Notes: a model not told the origin generated them from the letters alone. A stretch of 64,000 bases of DNA from Pseudodesulfovibrio tunisiensis (GCF_022809775.1 NZ_CP094380.1:496001-560000), one strand, 5' to 3'. Positions 52,715 through 63,356 are shown, numbered from the stretch's first letter. Numbers and translations are program-made.

Positions 52715-53483
52715 CAGTATTCGGTGTCACCCGCCAGGAGTTGATTTTCTGGGCCGCCTGCCGAATTGCCACGCTTGCCGGGGTCTTGGCAAACTTGTGG
52801 CAGAAAGGGGTCTGTGAGATCACAGCCTTTCGAACATTGGTGTCGTAGGGAATGAAGCCGACCAGATCCAGGGATACGCCGCTCAGGAAGTGGTCGCAGG
52901 CATTCGCCAGCTTGATGTACACGTCCTTGGCCGTTCTCTGGTCCTTGACCATGTTGACCAGCACCCGGAATTTTTCCACGCCGTGGTTGAGCTTCAGCAC
53001 CTTGATCAGGGCATAGGCGTCGGTCAGGGACGTGGGCTCCGGAGTCATGACCAGCAGTCGTTCCTGCACGGCCATGTTGAAATACAGTACGTTTTCATTG
53101 ATGCCCGCCCCGGTGTCCACGATGAGGTAGTCTATCTCGTCGTCAAGGGTGTCCATGGCATCCAGAAGGTCGAGTTTCTGACCCCGGTCCAGATCCACCA
53201 TTTCACTGACTCCGGAAGAGGCCGGAAGGATGGGAAAACCGTATGGCGTGTCGTACAGGACCTTGTCCAGAGTCACGTCCTGATGAAAGAGGTGGAACAG
53301 GTTGTATTCCGGGGCAAGGCCCAGAATGACGTCCACGTTGGCAAGGCCGAGATCCGCATCCAGCAGCATCACCTTCTTGCCGAGGGTGCTCAGGGTGTAC
53401 GCGAGATTCACGGATATGTTGGTCTTGCCGACTCCCCCTTTGCCAGAGGTGACGGAAAGGACCATCGGGAGTTTGGAACTCAT
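52656..53483 (-). CDS. fleN: Flagellar number regulator, MinD-like ATPase FleN/FlhG
   Basis: 275 residues with deviant Walker A SGKGGVGKTN, switch DADLGLANVDV and IDYLIVDTGAGI. Works with FlhF to set flagellar number and place. The C-terminal region ends with a basic and hydrophobic helix. Confidence 0.93.
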   Translation of the reverse strand: MSSKLPMVLSVTSGKGGVGKTNISVNLAYTLSTLGKKVMLLDADLGLANVDVILGLAPEYNLFHLFHQDVTLDKVLYDTPYGFPILPASSGVSEMVDLDRGQKLDLLDAMDTLDDEIDYLIVDTGAGINENVLYFNMAVQERLLVMTPEPTSLTDAYALIKVLKLNHGVEKFRVLVNMVKDQRTAKDVYIKLANACDHFLSGVSLDLVGFIPYDTNVRKAVISQTPFCHKFAKTPASVAIRQAAQKINSWRVTPNTDGNIKFFWKKLLFQEQSVA

Positions 53484-53500
53484 GGCGTCGGGTCGTCTCC

Positions 53501-54571
53501 TTAAGGTTGAATTTCGCCGTTGGGCAGTTTGCGCATAAAGATGAGCCGCCAGATCATTTCCTTGGTGGCCGGCTTGATGCTGTTCTTCAAGCCGGAGCCG
53601 AACGAAAGGGCCGACACGGGCAGCCCGCTGGCGAACGCCATGTTCATTATGGCTCCGAATGTACAGGCTTCGTCGAGTTTCGTCCAGATAACGCTTGCAA
53701 GTCTCGGACTTTTATATTTTTCGATGAAGCGGTCGAGCTGTCCCGCGCTGTAATACGGGTTGAGTACGAGGTGAATGGCCATGTCCTCGGCCTGCGTCAT
53801 TCCGTAGAGTGCCAGCCATTCCTCGAGGTTGGTCCTGGCGGAAAGTCCGGGAATGTCGAGCAGTACGAGATCATAGCGGTGCGCCTTTTTGCGTAGGGAG
53901 GCAAAATCGTCCCGGGTCACGATTTCCATGTAATCGAAACCGGAAAGTTCGGCATAGTGCCGCAGTTCCAGCCTGCCTTTGCCTCGGCTGCTGTCTGCCG
54001 TTGCCACGCAGATGCGGCTGCGGGGATTGCGCCTGCCTTCCCTGAGCGCGAACCGGATGAGCGTGGAAGTCTTGCCTGCGCCGTTCGGACCGGCAAAGGC
54101 ATGAAATCTGGTGTCCCATCTTTCGGATTCCAGAGGGCGGGCCGCGGCAAATTTGTTCAGCACCGAGAGCACCGAACTGTCCGGATTCTGCGTGAGACCG
54201 CAGTAGGCCTGCATGATCACGTGCTCGCCCACGTCTTCGCGCTCGAGATACTCCAGGGCGATGCGATGTTTGGGATAGAGCTTGTTCAGGTCCATCTGGG
54301 GTTTCATGAGCGCCAGAATGTGGCCCTTGATCTGCGACCATTCGCGTTGCCAGCCCGTGGAGCCGGAAAGTGCGCCTTCAAGGAAGTCCTCCTTGGTCGC
54401 CTGAGTCGCGGGTTCGGGGATCGAGTCGATCGCGGCAACGACTTCGCAGCATTTTCTGCCGTCCTCTTCCACCGTGGTGTTGGACAGGATGACGGCGTCT
54501 CTGCCCAGATCTGCCTTGACCTTGGCAAAAGCCTGCGTGGCAGTGGCGGCTCTGAATGTCTTCATTCTCAT
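53501..54571 (-). CDS. flhF: Flagellar biosynthesis GTPase FlhF
   Basis: 356 residues. Variable N-terminus (MRMKTFRAATATQAFAKVKADLG) then SRP-type GTPase: GPNGAGKTSTLIRF, DTxxG region VLLDIPGLS, TKLDE. Note DIPG in place of the common DTAG. Places the flagellum at the cell pole in related bacteria. Confidence 0.93.
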   Translation of the reverse strand: MRMKTFRAATATQAFAKVKADLGRDAVILSNTTVEEDGRKCCEVVAAIDSIPEPATQATKEDFLEGALSGSTGWQREWSQIKGHILALMKPQMDLNKLYPKHRIALEYLEREDVGEHVIMQAYCGLTQNPDSSVLSVLNKFAAARPLESERWDTRFHAFAGPNGAGKTSTLIRFALREGRRNPRSRICVATADSSRGKGRLELRHYAELSGFDYMEIVTRDDFASLRKKAHRYDLVLLDIPGLSARTNLEEWLALYGMTQAEDMAIHLVLNPYYSAGQLDRFIEKYKSPRLASVIWTKLDEACTFGAIMNMAFASGLPVSALSFGSGLKNSIKPATKEMIWRLIFMRKLPNGEIQP

Positions 54572-54580
54572 GTTCAGGTC

Positions 54581-56686
54581 CTAGAATTCAACGGTTGCGA
54601 TAGACTGAATTTTGACATCGGCGGGAATCTCGGCCTGTGAGATTACCGGCAGGGTCGGGATGAACCGGGTCAGCAACTGGGCAAGCTGGCTTCTGAGCTG
54701 CGGCGATACCAGCAGGATGGGTTGCCCGTCCGCGACAAAGGCGTTGTCGGTTGCATCGTTGATGCGCTGGATGATCTGCTGGGCCATGCCGGGTTCCAGA
54801 GCGATGTATCCGCCCTGTTCGGCTGGCCGCATGGCACTGGTCAGGGTCTGGTCGATCTGGTGCCCCAGCGTGATGATGGGGAGAGTTCCGTCCTCGCCGA
54901 GGTAGGGTTTGACGATGGTGCGGCTCATGCGCGCCCGGACGTATTCCGTGAGCTGGTTCGGGTCCTGAGTCGCCACGCCGTAGTCGGCCAGCGTTTCCAC
55001 GATGGTCAGCAGGTCGCGAATGGATACGTTTTCCTGCACCAGAGACTGGAGCACCTTCTGCACCGCGCCCAGAGAGAGGATGCCCGGGACAAGGCTTTCC
55101 ACGGCCTTGGGAGCGCGCTTGGACAGATTGTCCAGCAGTTCCTGAACTTCCTGACGGCCCAGAAATTCGCCGAGGTTGCGGCGGAAGACTTCCGTGAGGT
55201 GGGTGGCGACCACGGTGGAGGGGTCCACCACGGTGTAGCCCGCAAGCATGGCTTCTTCCTTCTGTGCCTCGGGAATCCAGATGGCGGGCAGGTTGAAGGC
55301 GGGTTCCACGGTTTCCACGCCCTGAATGCGATGTCTGGCGTCGCCTGGGTCCATGGCCAGATGGTGATCGATGAGCAGTTCGGCCTGCGCCACGGGGTTG
55401 CCCTTGACAAGCACGCGGTATTCGCCGGGCTTGAGTTGCAGGTTGTCGCGAAGATGGAGCGAAGGAATGACCACGCCCATGTCCAGTGCGAACTGGCGGC
55501 GGATGGAGCGGATGCGTGAAAGCAGGTTGCCGCTCTGTTCCTCGTCCACCAGCGGAATCAGGCCGTAGCCTACTTCCAGTTCCAGTTGATCCAGCGGCAG
55601 CAGGGCCTGCACTTCCTCGGGAGTGTCCAGAGTGGGCATGTCCTGCTTTTTGCCATTTTCTTCGTCCGGAGAAAACTCGGCGTGCTGCTTTTGGGACAGC
55701 TTGGCTATGCCGAAGATGATTGCGGACAGGAACATGAAGGGAATGGTGGGCATGCCCGGGACAATGGCGAAAATGAGCAGAATGATGGACACGAGTTTCA
55801 GCGCTCTGTGATGGAAGGTCAACTGGCCGAGGAATTCCTCGCCCATCTTGGCTTCGGCTGCGGCGGCGCGGGAAACGATGATACCCGTGGACGTGGAGAT
55901 GATCAGGGATGGGATTGTTGCCACCAGACCGTCACCGATGGTCAGCAGGGTATAGGTCTGGGCCGCGTCCATCCAGTGCATGTCCTTTTGGATGATGCCG
56001 ATGAGGAAGCCGCCGATGATATTGATGCCCGTAATCATCATGCCGGCTTTCACGTCGCCGGAAACGAATTTGCCTGCACCGTCCATGGCGCCGTAGAAGT
56101 CGGCCTCGCGGCGGATGAGTTCACGCTGTTTGCGGGCTTCGTCCTCCTCGATGAGTCCGGCATTCAGATCGGCTTCGATGGCCATCTGCTTGCCGGGCAT
56201 GGCGTCCAGTGTGAATCGGGCGGCGACCTCGGCGATGCGTGTGGTACCGGAGACGATGACCGATTTGTTGAGGATGAACAGGATCATGAAGATGACGATG
56301 CCGATGACGTAATTGCCGCCGACAACGAATTCCCCGAAACTCTGGATGACCGAGCCTGCCGCGTTCGTACCCTCGTCGCCATGCAGGAGAATGGCGCGGG
56401 TGGTGGCCACGTTGAGAGCGAGGCGAAGCAGGGTGGTGACCAGCAGCAGTGACGGAAAAATGGAAAATTCAAGGGGCGATTCCATGAACATGGACGTGAT
56501 GAGAACGACCAGCCCAAGGGAGATGCTCACGGTAAGCATGAAGTCGATGAACGGGGTGGGAAGCGGCACAAGCATGACGAACAGAATCGTCACGACACCG
56601 GCAGCGAGAAGCACATCGCCCTGTTTGGCGAATTTGTTGTAATCGATATTGAGAGCCGATGCTTTGCCTGTGGCGTTTTGAGCCAT
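54581..56686 (-). CDS. flhA: Flagellar export protein FlhA
   Basis: 701 residues: eight membrane helices in the N-terminal half with the conserved FHIPEP-like stretch (RFTLDAMPGKQMAIEADLNAGLI) and a large cytoplasmic domain. Core of the type III export gate. Confidence 0.97.
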   Translation of the reverse strand: MAQNATGKASALNIDYNKFAKQGDVLLAAGVVTILFVMLVPLPTPFIDFMLTVSISLGLVVLITSMFMESPLEFSIFPSLLLVTTLLRLALNVATTRAILLHGDEGTNAAGSVIQSFGEFVVGGNYVIGIVIFMILFILNKSVIVSGTTRIAEVAARFTLDAMPGKQMAIEADLNAGLIEEDEARKQRELIRREADFYGAMDGAGKFVSGDVKAGMMITGINIIGGFLIGIIQKDMHWMDAAQTYTLLTIGDGLVATIPSLIISTSTGIIVSRAAAAEAKMGEEFLGQLTFHHRALKLVSIILLIFAIVPGMPTIPFMFLSAIIFGIAKLSQKQHAEFSPDEENGKKQDMPTLDTPEEVQALLPLDQLELEVGYGLIPLVDEEQSGNLLSRIRSIRRQFALDMGVVIPSLHLRDNLQLKPGEYRVLVKGNPVAQAELLIDHHLAMDPGDARHRIQGVETVEPAFNLPAIWIPEAQKEEAMLAGYTVVDPSTVVATHLTEVFRRNLGEFLGRQEVQELLDNLSKRAPKAVESLVPGILSLGAVQKVLQSLVQENVSIRDLLTIVETLADYGVATQDPNQLTEYVRARMSRTIVKPYLGEDGTLPIITLGHQIDQTLTSAMRPAEQGGYIALEPGMAQQIIQRINDATDNAFVADGQPILLVSPQLRSQLAQLLTRFIPTLPVISQAEIPADVKIQSIATVEF

Positions 56687-56748
56687 AATTTTGACACCTC
56701 GTGAGCTGTTGTTTCAGAGACGGAGCCGGAGGTGTCGCAGGTCTGAAA

Positions 56749-57819
56749 TCAATGGGGGCGCTTGAATTTCTCGAGTTTGGACAGAAGCGCCGCAACAGCC
56801 TGAAAAAGTTCCTCCGGGATCGTGTCCCCGATCTCAACCTGTTTATACAAGGCGCGTGCCAACGGGGGGTTGGGTTCGATGGGAACATTGTTTTCCCGTG
56901 CGACTTCCTTGATGCGTTCGGCAAGGTTGTTCACACCCTTGGCAAGGACCACCGGAGCCGGGGCTTCCAGCGCATCATACCTGAGCGCCACGGCGTAGTG
57001 GGTGGGGTTGGTCACGATGACGTCGGCTCTGGGCACGTCCTGCATCATGCGGCGCGCCATGACTTCCATCATCTTTCTCTGCTGCTGCGCCTTGATCTTG
57101 GGGTCGCCTTCGGCCTGCTTGCGTTCGTCCTTGACCTCGTCCTTGGTCATCTTGATCTTTTCCTCGTAATCCCAGCGCGTATACCAGATGTCGGCAATGG
57201 CAATGATGAGCATGGGGACCAGCGCGTAGCAGACCATCTTGTATCCAAGGGAGAGGATGTATGCCGCAATTCCTTCAGGAGAAGCGTGAAATAATGGAAG
57301 AAAATTCGGGTATTCCTGCTTGATGACAATGTACGGCGCAATCCCTACAGCGACTGCCTGAAGAATGCTTCGTCCAAGGCGGACAAAGGCCTTGGGGCTG
57401 ATCAGCAGCTTCTTGAGGGCCTTTGTGATGTTGAACATCTGGGCAAATTTCGGGCGCATTGCCTTGGTGGTCCAGAGCTTGCCGACCTGGATGCGCATGC
57501 TCAGCCAACTGACGAAGGCCACGAACAACAGGATCGGCAACATGAGTTTGGCCATTTCCTTGATGCCCCACAGGAACAGCGAATACGCTCGGCTCGGGTC
57601 AACCTCCAGATTGGTTAGGTTCTCGCTGAATGCCCATCTGAATATGCGGGAAAGCTCTTCGTGGAAATAGCCTATGAGCAAACGCATTATGATGACACCA
57701 GCAAGGATTACAATGACTTTACTCATTTCCCCGCTTTTGGGGACATTGCCGTCCTGCCGTGTCTTTTTTCGGCGTTTGCCTGTGGCTTTTTCCGTTTTAC
57801 TCGGATCGCGCTCCGCCAT
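56749..57819 (-). CDS. flhB: Flagellar export protein FlhB
   Basis: 356 residues with four membrane helices and the autocleavage motif NPTH in VIVTNPTHYAVALRYD. Acts in the switch of export substrate. Confidence 0.97.
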   Translation of the reverse strand: MAERDPSKTEKATGKRRKKTRQDGNVPKSGEMSKVIVILAGVIIMRLLIGYFHEELSRIFRWAFSENLTNLEVDPSRAYSLFLWGIKEMAKLMLPILLFVAFVSWLSMRIQVGKLWTTKAMRPKFAQMFNITKALKKLLISPKAFVRLGRSILQAVAVGIAPYIVIKQEYPNFLPLFHASPEGIAAYILSLGYKMVCYALVPMLIIAIADIWYTRWDYEEKIKMTKDEVKDERKQAEGDPKIKAQQQRKMMEVMARRMMQDVPRADVIVTNPTHYAVALRYDALEAPAPVVLAKGVNNLAERIKEVARENNVPIEPNPPLARALYKQVEIGDTIPEELFQAVAALLSKLEKFKRPH

Positions 57820-57831
57820 ATCCCATTCCCT

Positions 57832-58620
57832 TTACGGTGCCGGAACGCCGGCGCGCATGAAATTGCGGAGAAGTGGCCCCATTTGCTGGATGAAGTCCCC
57901 GGTATAGTTGGACATGATCATGAATATCATGCCCAGAAAAAGAAAGCCCACGGCTATTTTGACGGGAAAGCCAAGCACCAGAACGTGCATCTGGGGAGCT
58001 GCGCGGGAAATGACGGCCAGCGCCAGATCGACCACAAAGACCGAAGCCATGATGGGCGCGGCTATCTTGATGGCCAGAATGAAGATGTTTTCGGAAAAGG
58101 CGAACATGTTCTTGGCAAGTTCCGGCGTGACAAGCAGGCCCCCCGGGGGAACCAGAGCAAAGCTTTCCCCCACGGCCTTGAGCAGAAACAGGTGACCGTT
58201 GAGCACAAGAAAGGTCAGCATGGTGCACATGTAGAGGAAGTGGGCCGTGACCGCATTGCTGACACCGGTTACCGGGTCCACGACATTGACCATGGCAAAA
58301 CCCATTTGAAAGCCCATGATCTGGCCACCGGTCTGAATGGCTGCGAAAAAGATGTTCACGGCGAGGGCCAGCGTCAGCCCGAGCAGGACTTCACCGATGA
58401 ACATGACGAGAACTTCCCAGGGACTTGCAGGCATGAGTTCGGCGGGGAAGGACAACTGGGGCCAGACCGCCATTGCCAGCACCAGCAGCAGCGCGGCCTT
58501 CACGGTCTTGGGTGCGGATTGGCTCCCGAAGAACGGCAGAAGGAAGAGTACGATGCTCATCCTGAGCAGAGTCAGGAAAAAGCTGAGAACTTCGTTCGGG
58601 CTGAAATTGAAAATGTCCAT
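57832..58620 (-). CDS. fliR: Flagellar export protein FliR
   Basis: 262 residues, about six membrane helices, family stretch FIGEVLLGLTLALAVN and GFQMGFAMVNVVDP. ATG 58620 is used; a TTG at 58650 would add ten residues. First flagellar gene of the block and 12 bases before flhB. Confidence 0.93.
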   Translation of the reverse strand: MDIFNFSPNEVLSFFLTLLRMSIVLFLLPFFGSQSAPKTVKAALLLVLAMAVWPQLSFPAELMPASPWEVLVMFIGEVLLGLTLALAVNIFFAAIQTGGQIMGFQMGFAMVNVVDPVTGVSNAVTAHFLYMCTMLTFLVLNGHLFLLKAVGESFALVPPGGLLVTPELAKNMFAFSENIFILAIKIAAPIMASVFVVDLALAVISRAAPQMHVLVLGFPVKIAVGFLFLGMIFMIMSNYTGDFIQQMGPLLRNFMRAGVPAP

Positions 58621-58688
58621 CGGCTGTGTGAATTGCAAAAGCCAAACCAAAAGTGGTTTTGCGGCATGATTTTCTGTCTTGTATACGG

Positions 58689-58724
58689 AAAAGGCCCTGT
58701 TGGAAAGCGTTCCAACAGGGCCTT
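58689..58724 (-). terminator. Terminator after the M23 peptidase gene
   Basis: Fifteen-pair perfect stem (58691-58705 with 58710-58724) and AGCG loop; UUUU follows on the minus strand. Confidence 0.85.
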
Positions 58725-58747
58725 GATTGCGTTGTCTCCGGCGCTGC

Positions 58748-59653
58748 CTAGTTCAGGATGTAGCGTTTGGGGTTGACCGGGACGCCGTTCAGCCTGACTT
58801 CGTAATGCAGATGGGGACCGGTGCTTCGGCCGGTATTGCCCACATAGCCGATGAGTTCGCCCCGCGTCACTATCTTGCCGGGAGTGACGGCAATGCGGTG
58901 AAGGTGTGCAAATCGCGTGCTCAGGCTCGGGTTGTGCTTCATCCTGATGCTCATGCCGTAGGAGCCGTCGCGTCCGGCAAAGGAAACCGTGCCCCGGGCC
59001 GGGGCGTAGATGGGCGTTCCGCGCGGGGCGGAAATGTCGATGCCCTTGTGAAATTCGCGTTTGCCGGTGAAGGGCGAGGTGCGCCATGCGAATCCCGAAG
59101 TCACCCAACCGGAAGTGGGCCAGATGGACGGCGTGGATTCGAGGATGTTCTGGTTGTTGCGAAGAGTATGCACGATTTCCTGCTGGCGGACTTCCTCAAG
59201 CCGGGCTTCGACGTTGAGCTGACGCAGGAACTCATGCATTTTCCGGGCGAGCAGTTCCTGCCGGTAAAGGGGGAGATAGCCCTTGGTGAAATTTTCGTCC
59301 GTGGGACCGCCCTTGGGGGCACTGCTCTGATTGCCGTCCTGATCCAGATTGATCATGACGCGAAGCTTGGAATCGAAGTCCCGGATGCGGGACAGGTTTT
59401 TCTGGAGACCGGTTATCTTCTGGGAAAGGCTCAGGAGCTGGGTCTTCTGCTCCTGAACGGTCTTTTCGGAAAGGTTCAGGCATTTTTCCAGACGGGTATA
59501 GTGGGCATAGTCCTTCCAGAGCACGACGTTGCCCGCAGTCAGGCCGACAACCAGTATGAACAGGGAGGCCAGCAGCCATCCCCGAACCTGAAATTTTTTG
59601 CAGGAACCCTGTTTGTCCTTGAAGACGACAATATGATATTTTCTGAAAAGCAT
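58748..59653 (-). CDS. M23 family metallopeptidase (peptidoglycan hydrolase)
   Basis: 301 residues: N-terminal membrane anchor (about 25-48), coiled coil (55-95) and a C-terminal M23 domain with zinc residues HKGIDIS and HLHYEV, plus GYVGNTGRSTGPH. Periplasmic endopeptidase or an activator of cell wall turnover. Not part of the flagellar transcript because a terminator separates them. Confidence 0.92.
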   Translation of the reverse strand: MLFRKYHIVVFKDKQGSCKKFQVRGWLLASLFILVVGLTAGNVVLWKDYAHYTRLEKCLNLSEKTVQEQKTQLLSLSQKITGLQKNLSRIRDFDSKLRVMINLDQDGNQSSAPKGGPTDENFTKGYLPLYRQELLARKMHEFLRQLNVEARLEEVRQQEIVHTLRNNQNILESTPSIWPTSGWVTSGFAWRTSPFTGKREFHKGIDISAPRGTPIYAPARGTVSFAGRDGSYGMSIRMKHNPSLSTRFAHLHRIAVTPGKIVTRGELIGYVGNTGRSTGPHLHYEVRLNGVPVNPKRYILN

Positions 59654-59678
59654 TGTCTTTCCAGTCTCTTGCTAGACT

Positions 59679-60467
59679 TTAGGTTAAAAATGAGAGCAGC
59701 TTAGAACACAAATAGTCTAGACTTTTTTTTCTTGTCAAGTCAATCTGTTGGCGGGAAACGGCATTGAAGATGTTGTTCTTGATCTTCCGGTTGTCACGCC
59801 ATGCGAGCCGGAGCCATTCGTGAATGTCGCTGCGTTTGGTGTTTCCATTGGAAGGACAGGTGTTTTCCCAGATGGGCAGTTCCCATTGGCGGGCCGCCTT
59901 TATCACGGTTTTCTTGTCAAGCAGCAGGGTGGGGCGGACAACTTGCAGTTTTCCATCGAAAAACGGTTCCGACGGGCTTATGCCCTCGGCTCGTCCGTTC
60001 TGGGTCATGTTCATGAAATAGGTGACCACGTTGTCATCCGCATTGTGACCAAAGGCGAGGTGGGTCAGGTTGTAGTCGCGGCAAAGTTCGAACAGCCGTT
60101 TGCGGCGGAGCATGCTGCAATAGAAACAAGGGGATTTCTTGCGGTTTTCCTCCGAATGGGCCCGCGGGCCGAAGTCCGTGGTTTCCATGTGTGCGGAAAT
60201 GCCGTTGTCTTGGCACCACTGCACGAGAGGAGCGTGGGAATGTGGATCGAATCCCGGATTCACGTGCAGGACCATGAGTTCCACGGGGAACGGCATGATG
60301 GCCTGACGGATTTTCAGGACCTTGAGCATGAGGAAGCTGTCCACCCCGCCCGAAACGGCGAGGCCGATCCGTGCGCCGGGCCAGACCATTCCCGTATTCT
60401 GCATGAGTTTTCCGGTTGCGGAAACGCATTGCTTCTGGGCAAAGGTGAGTTTTCCCCAGGACCCCAT
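59679..60467 (-). CDS. TtcA-like PP-loop ATPase (tRNA 2-thiocytidine type)
   Basis: 262 residues. PP-loop AVSGGVDSF, two-cysteine motif CFYCSMLRRK, GHNADDNVVTYFMNM, and a third Cys in NTCPSN. This pattern fits TtcA, which thiolates cytidine 32 of tRNA with an iron-sulfur cluster. Paralogous functions are possible. Start 60467 with AGGAGG upstream. Confidence 0.85.
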   Translation of the reverse strand: MGSWGKLTFAQKQCVSATGKLMQNTGMVWPGARIGLAVSGGVDSFLMLKVLKIRQAIMPFPVELMVLHVNPGFDPHSHAPLVQWCQDNGISAHMETTDFGPRAHSEENRKKSPCFYCSMLRRKRLFELCRDYNLTHLAFGHNADDNVVTYFMNMTQNGRAEGISPSEPFFDGKLQVVRPTLLLDKKTVIKAARQWELPIWENTCPSNGNTKRSDIHEWLRLAWRDNRKIKNNIFNAVSRQQIDLTRKKSLDYLCSKLLSFLT

Positions 60468-60601
60468 GTTTCAACTTCCTCCTGTTTATGCTAGTTGTCC
60501 CTGAGCCGGTTAGGGAGTTAGGGTATTCCAGCTTGACTTGCAAGACCTGATGGGGCATTTTTTTTTGCTTTGTCATACTGCGGAACCCGTACGAGTCCCG
60601 A

Positions 60602-61972
60602 ATGCCGGGAGTACTCGGAGCCGCCGGAGGTTCTTCGGACTTGAAGCGCGTACTGCTGGCCCTTGCCATAATATCCACGCTTGTCGTGGCTGCGGTCTTT
60701 TTCTGGTGGACGACATTCCCGCGTGGAAATGCCGGATTTCGCTGGATTCCCGTAACCATCGACGGGGTGAAGTCCATCCATGTGCACGGCCCGGCGGGAA
60801 CCTACGAGCTCAGGGATGGCGACTCCGGCTGGCAGGCCCTGATTTCGGGCAATGCATGGAAAGTCTCCATCAAGGCGCTTCCGGAAAGAGTCGCCGATTT
60901 CGTTTCCACACTTTCCGGCATGATGCCGAGAGGGGCCATGGACCGATACGACGTTGCGGATGCAGCGCGTTACGGCTTGGCCGATCCGACGGTCAAGGTC
61001 ATTGTCATCAAGGATGCCGTCGGGAAAAAGGAATATGTGGTGAAGTTGTCTTCCGCCGACAACCGGGGGGTTGTCTACGGCTGGAACTCCCGCTCTCCGC
61101 ACGTCCTTTACGAGTTCGGTCCGGATGCGCTTCGGAGGTTGGCGCAGCCTGCATCCTATTTCTTCGATACACGGGTCTTCGGCCTCAAGGCCGAGGATGT
61201 GAGCAAGGTGCAACTGCGGCAGCCCTTTGGATCAAGCTGGCTTGTCGAGCGGGAAAAGGATGGCTTTCATTTTGCCCTGCCGGGCTACCTCAAGGGGAAG
61301 CCTGCGTCGGATTCCGCGCTCAAGCTGTACCTGCATACCCTGACCACGCTCAAGGCCGGTCGGCTGCTGTTCGAGCCTGTGGAGACCGATCCCGTGGCTT
61401 CGCTGACGCTTCGTCTCTGGACAAAGGGGGAGGAGCCGGTTCAGGCGGAATTCTTCGCCGTATCCGGGGATTCGAAGTATTATGTCGGCAAGTCCAGTCT
61501 GCAACCGGTTCCGTTCCGACTGGATGCCCAGACTCTGGCCGAATTGACCAAAAGCGCTTTTGACATGCAGGGGCGTTCCGTTCTCAAGCTGGACCTCGGC
61601 AAGGTCCAGCACGTCAACGTTGCCCATGGTTCCCGGACTTTTTCGGCTGAAAGAACCGAGTCCGGATGGCGCGAAACGGAAACGAAAAAAGAATTGCCGG
61701 GCATTGACATGGCGCTCTGGCGATTTACTGAATTACAGTTCGAGGCGCTGCCTCTCAACAATCTGCCGGACTCGGCGACCTGGCTCATGGATTGCCGCCT
61801 GCTTGGTGCAGGTGGGGATGCATTGGCTGATCTCGTGTTTTTCGTCGATCCGAAACTGCCCCAGGGCCAATGCTGGCTGCAAAACGGGGGCGGCATGTAT
61901 TATCCGGTCTCCAGCCGGTTGCTCAAGGATTTGCAGGGGTTGTTTCCTGCGAAATCGGAAGGCCGCGAGTAG
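60602..61972 (+). CDS. DUF4340 protein, membrane anchored
   Basis: 456 residues with one N-terminal membrane helix (LALAIISTLVVAAVFFWW) and an extracytoplasmic region made of repeated beta units (YELRDGDSGWQAL, VEREKDGFHFALPG, FSAERTESGWRET), typical of DUF4340. Such proteins often accompany gliding-type ABC exporters, but none is here. The ATG at 60602 has no ribosome site. A TTG at 60641 with GGAGG ten bases upstream gives a more normal LKRVLLAL start. Confidence 0.82.
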   Translation: MPGVLGAAGGSSDLKRVLLALAIISTLVVAAVFFWWTTFPRGNAGFRWIPVTIDGVKSIHVHGPAGTYELRDGDSGWQALISGNAWKVSIKALPERVADFVSTLSGMMPRGAMDRYDVADAARYGLADPTVKVIVIKDAVGKKEYVVKLSSADNRGVVYGWNSRSPHVLYEFGPDALRRLAQPASYFFDTRVFGLKAEDVSKVQLRQPFGSSWLVEREKDGFHFALPGYLKGKPASDSALKLYLHTLTTLKAGRLLFEPVETDPVASLTLRLWTKGEEPVQAEFFAVSGDSKYYVGKSSLQPVPFRLDAQTLAELTKSAFDMQGRSVLKLDLGKVQHVNVAHGSRTFSAERTESGWRETETKKELPGIDMALWRFTELQFEALPLNNLPDSATWLMDCRLLGAGGDALADLVFFVDPKLPQGQCWLQNGGGMYYPVSSRLLKDLQGLFPAKSEGRE

Positions 61973-62005
61973 CGCCCGAAACATTAGCTTATCAAGGAGA
62001 GTTTC

Positions 62006-62221
62006 ATGGCTCGTATTACTGTTGAAGATTGCCTGGCAAGAATCGGCAACCGCTTTCTCATCACCCAGATGGGCATCAAGCGGGTCAAGCAGTATCGTGA
62101 AGGCTACAAGCCCCTGATCGAGACCAAGAACAAGGAAATAGTGAATGCCCTGCGCGAAATTGCCGCAGGCAAGGTCATTCCCGACAGCGATCCCCTGACC
62201 GGGGATGATACCCAAGCCTAG
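62006..62221 (+). CDS. rpoZ: RNA polymerase omega subunit
   Basis: 71 residues: [19 protein letters not shown] and [19 protein letters not shown] match RpoZ. AAGGAG upstream. First of rpoZ-dnaJ-moaC. Confidence 0.94.
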   Translation: MARITVEDCLARIGNRFLITQMGIKRVKQYREGYKPLIETKNKEIVNALREIAAGKVIPDSDPLTGDDTQA

Positions 62222-62238
62222 CAGAGTCCGTACATCTC

Positions 62239-63354
62239 ATGTCCAAACGCGATTACTACGAAGTTCTCGGCGTGTCTCAGGACGCGTCCGGGGACGAGAT
62301 CAAGTCGGCCTACCGCAAGCTGGCTTTCAAATATCATCCGGACCGAAACCCGGACGATCCCGAGGCCGAAGCCCATTTCAAGGAAGCGGCCGAGGCCTAT
62401 GAGGTTCTGCGTGACGCGGAAAAGCGTCAGCGCTACGATCAATTCGGCCACGACGGGGTCAATGGGAATGGGTTCAACGGTTTTTCGAACACCGATGACA
62501 TCTTCGGAGCCTTCAGCGACATTTTCGGTGAAGTCTTCGGATTTTCCTCGGCCAGAGGCGGGGCGAATCGCCCCAGACCCGGTGCCGATCTTCGGTACAA
62601 CCTTCAGGTGTCTTTCCGTGAGGCTGCCAAGGGAGCGGAAGTCGACATTCAGCTTCCCGTGGAAGATATCTGTCCGGACTGCAACGGATCCGGCGCTGCC
62701 GAAGGTTCCACTCCTCAAACCTGTCCGCAGTGCGGCGGCATGGGGAGCGTGCAGCAGTCGCAGGGTTTTTTCCGAATTTCCGTGCCCTGTCCGCATTGTC
62801 GAGGAGCAGGGAAGATCATTACCGATCCCTGTTCGTCCTGCCGTGGAACAGGGATTGTTCATCGGGTCAAGGATCTCAAGGTCCGCATTCCCGCAGGCGT
62901 GGACAACAATTCCCGTCTGCGACTCAGGGGCGAAGGCGAGCCGGGCTTCAACGGCGGTCCTCCGGGCGATTTGTACGTGGTCATTCAGGTGGAGCCGGAT
63001 GAGGTGTTCGAACGTCAGGGCCAGAATCTGATTCTCCGCCGTGAGGTGTCCTTTGTCGAAGCCACGCTCGGCCACAAGGTCGAAGTGGAGACTCTGGACG
63101 AACCCGTGACTCTCGATGTGCCCAAGGGCACCCAGAGCGGCGAGGTCTTTCGGCTGCGCGGTCTGGGGCTTCCGCATCTCGGCAGTGCCCATCAGGGCGA
63201 CCTGCTGATTGAAGTGCGAGTCAAGACCCCGGTCGGCCTGAACAAGCGTCAGGAAGAACTGCTTCGGGAGTTTGCTGAAATCGAGGAATCCAAACTGTCC
63301 ACCAAGGCCAAGAACTTCTTCAGAAAGGCCAAGGACAAGGTGATGGGGGAATAG
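62239..63354 (+). CDS. dnaJ: Chaperone protein DnaJ
   Basis: 371 residues: J domain with HPD in KYHPDRN, Gly/Phe-rich region (about 75-115), four zinc motifs [24 protein letters not shown] and CSSCRGTG, and substrate domain. Co-chaperone of DnaK; dnaK is not in the window. The ATG is 17 bases after rpoZ. Confidence 0.96.
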   Translation: MSKRDYYEVLGVSQDASGDEIKSAYRKLAFKYHPDRNPDDPEAEAHFKEAAEAYEVLRDAEKRQRYDQFGHDGVNGNGFNGFSNTDDIFGAFSDIFGEVFGFSSARGGANRPRPGADLRYNLQVSFREAAKGAEVDIQLPVEDICPDCNGSGAAEGSTPQTCPQCGGMGSVQQSQGFFRISVPCPHCRGAGKIITDPCSSCRGTGIVHRVKDLKVRIPAGVDNNSRLRLRGEGEPGFNGGPPGDLYVVIQVEPDEVFERQGQNLILRREVSFVEATLGHKVEVETLDEPVTLDVPKGTQSGEVFRLRGLGLPHLGSAHQGDLLIEVRVKTPVGLNKRQEELLREFAEIEESKLSTKAKNFFRKAKDKVMGE

Positions 63355-63356
63355 GC